NCBI GenBank assembly: GCA_022866645.1
Contig: JALHUQ010000232.1
Coordinates: 1 to 5,316, forward strand
Reading direction: 5' to 3'
DNA: 5,316 bases
Source: Woeseiaceae bacterium
Lineage (GTDB): Bacteria > Pseudomonadota > Gammaproteobacteria > Steroidobacterales > Woeseiaceae
This document shows positions 5,052 through 5,316 of this stretch, in pieces. Position 1 is the stretch's first letter. Each line of letters begins with the position of its first letter. The position numbers and the translations under genes are program-made. The notes under the pieces were generated by a model, which did no database searches, was not told the DNA's origin, and worked only from the letters and a program-made list of their open reading frames with translations.

Positions 5052-5316
5052 TTTCTATCCGGGACAGTTTCGAATCGTGACCGCGCCACCATTTAGCAAC
5101 GGTGCGCGCGGTTTTTTCGTTAGCGAGATAGCCGTATTCGGAGTGCACATTGAGTTCGCCATTGAGTCGAAAATAGTTCAGCAAGTCTTCGTCATCGATC
5201 GAAGCTAGCAAACCCAACTCGAGCATTTCCGAGTAGTCGTTCGCCAGTGTTGGATCAACGGCAGTCAAGTCTCCGATCGCAGTAAGATTTTTCCAGCGGC
5301 GAATATTGAGCGGATA
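5044..5316 (-). CDS. C-terminal part of a probable alpha/beta hydrolase (gene runs off the window)
   Basis: The frame is open from the right edge to a TAG at 5046-5044, giving 90 visible residues; the start lies outside the window. The segment RRWKNLTAIGD, then a DY helix, a SIDDEDLLNYF stretch, and HSEYGYL before KWW resembles the C-terminal third of uncharacterised alpha/beta hydrolases. On that reading Asp16 (in IGD) and His58 (in HSEYGYL) would be the acid and base of the triad, and the nucleophile serine lies beyond the window. A TTG at 5268 could be taken as a start for a 74-residue protein, but the same frame continues upstream in similar sequence, so a truncated long gene is the better reading. 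Its stop overlaps the convergent OmpA-domain gene by eight bases, and its coding sequence contains that gene's terminator. Confidence 0.6.
   Translation of the reverse strand, partial: YPLNIRRWKNLTAIGDLTAVDPTLANDYSEMLELGLLASIDDEDLLNYFRLNGELNVHSEYGYLANEKTARTVAKWWRGHDSKLSRIETS
5081..5117 (+). terminator. Intrinsic terminator of the OmpA-domain gene, inside the convergent CDS
   Basis: CCGCGCCACC (5081-5090) pairs with GGTG plus GCGCGG (5101-5111) through ten base pairs, with one bulged C at 5105 and a 10-base loop, followed by six Ts (5112-5117). It starts 29 bases after the plus-strand stop codon. The T run exists only in the plus direction, so it serves the OmpA-domain gene. On the other strand the same bases encode part of the hydrolase C-terminus (around NEKTARTVAKWWRG). 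Confidence 0.85.

Noticed and set aside
5044..5268. Complete 74-residue gene starting at TTG 5268
   Set aside because: The frame continues open to the window edge with similar sequence, so a truncated longer protein is more likely.
1..5316. Mobile elements, CRISPR arrays, toxin-antitoxin or phage modules
   Set aside because: No transposase, direct-repeat array, integrase or terminal repeats are visible, and base composition is even across the window.

Overview
The window looks like chromosomal core sequence from a Gram-negative bacterium, most likely a gammaproteobacterium. It carries a lipoprotein M48 protease, a SohB-type S49 membrane protease and a periplasmic OmpA-domain protein, and the SohB and LipA sequences resemble gammaproteobacterial homologues. 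Base composition is moderately GC-rich and even. I see no insertion sequence, phage gene, CRISPR array, rRNA or tRNA. The genus cannot be fixed from the sequence alone.

Layout, left to right. A minus-strand block runs lipA (lipoyl synthase, 3024 to 2005), then sohB (2008 to 989), then an M48 zinc-metalloprotease lipoprotein gene (888 to 79). lipA and sohB overlap by four bases (ATGA). The M48 gene follows after a 100-base gap that holds a perfect TATAAT and a strong ribosome binding site. Upstream of lipA, also on the minus strand, is a 65-codon gene of unknown function (3350 to 3153) followed by its own intrinsic terminator (about 3095-3119). A divergent control region of about 230 bases then separates it from a plus-strand gene (3585-5051). 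That gene encodes an exported protein with three helical repeats, a coiled coil and an OmpA-type peptidoglycan-binding domain. At the right edge the 3' end of another minus-strand gene (probably an alpha/beta hydrolase) enters the window. Its stop codon overlaps that of the OmpA-domain gene inside the palindrome CTAGCTAG.

How the genes relate. lipA makes the lipoyl cofactor of 2-oxoacid dehydrogenases and the glycine cleavage system. sohB and the M48 gene are envelope quality-control proteases. The OmpA-domain protein probably links the outer envelope to peptidoglycan. The window is therefore mostly housekeeping and envelope maintenance, and I see no clear new multi-gene system.

The less ordinary parts are regulatory. 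Two CRP/FNR-family-like boxes lie in the divergent region, each near the class II activator position for one of the two promoters. A convincing plus-strand terminator is built into the coding sequence of the convergent gene.
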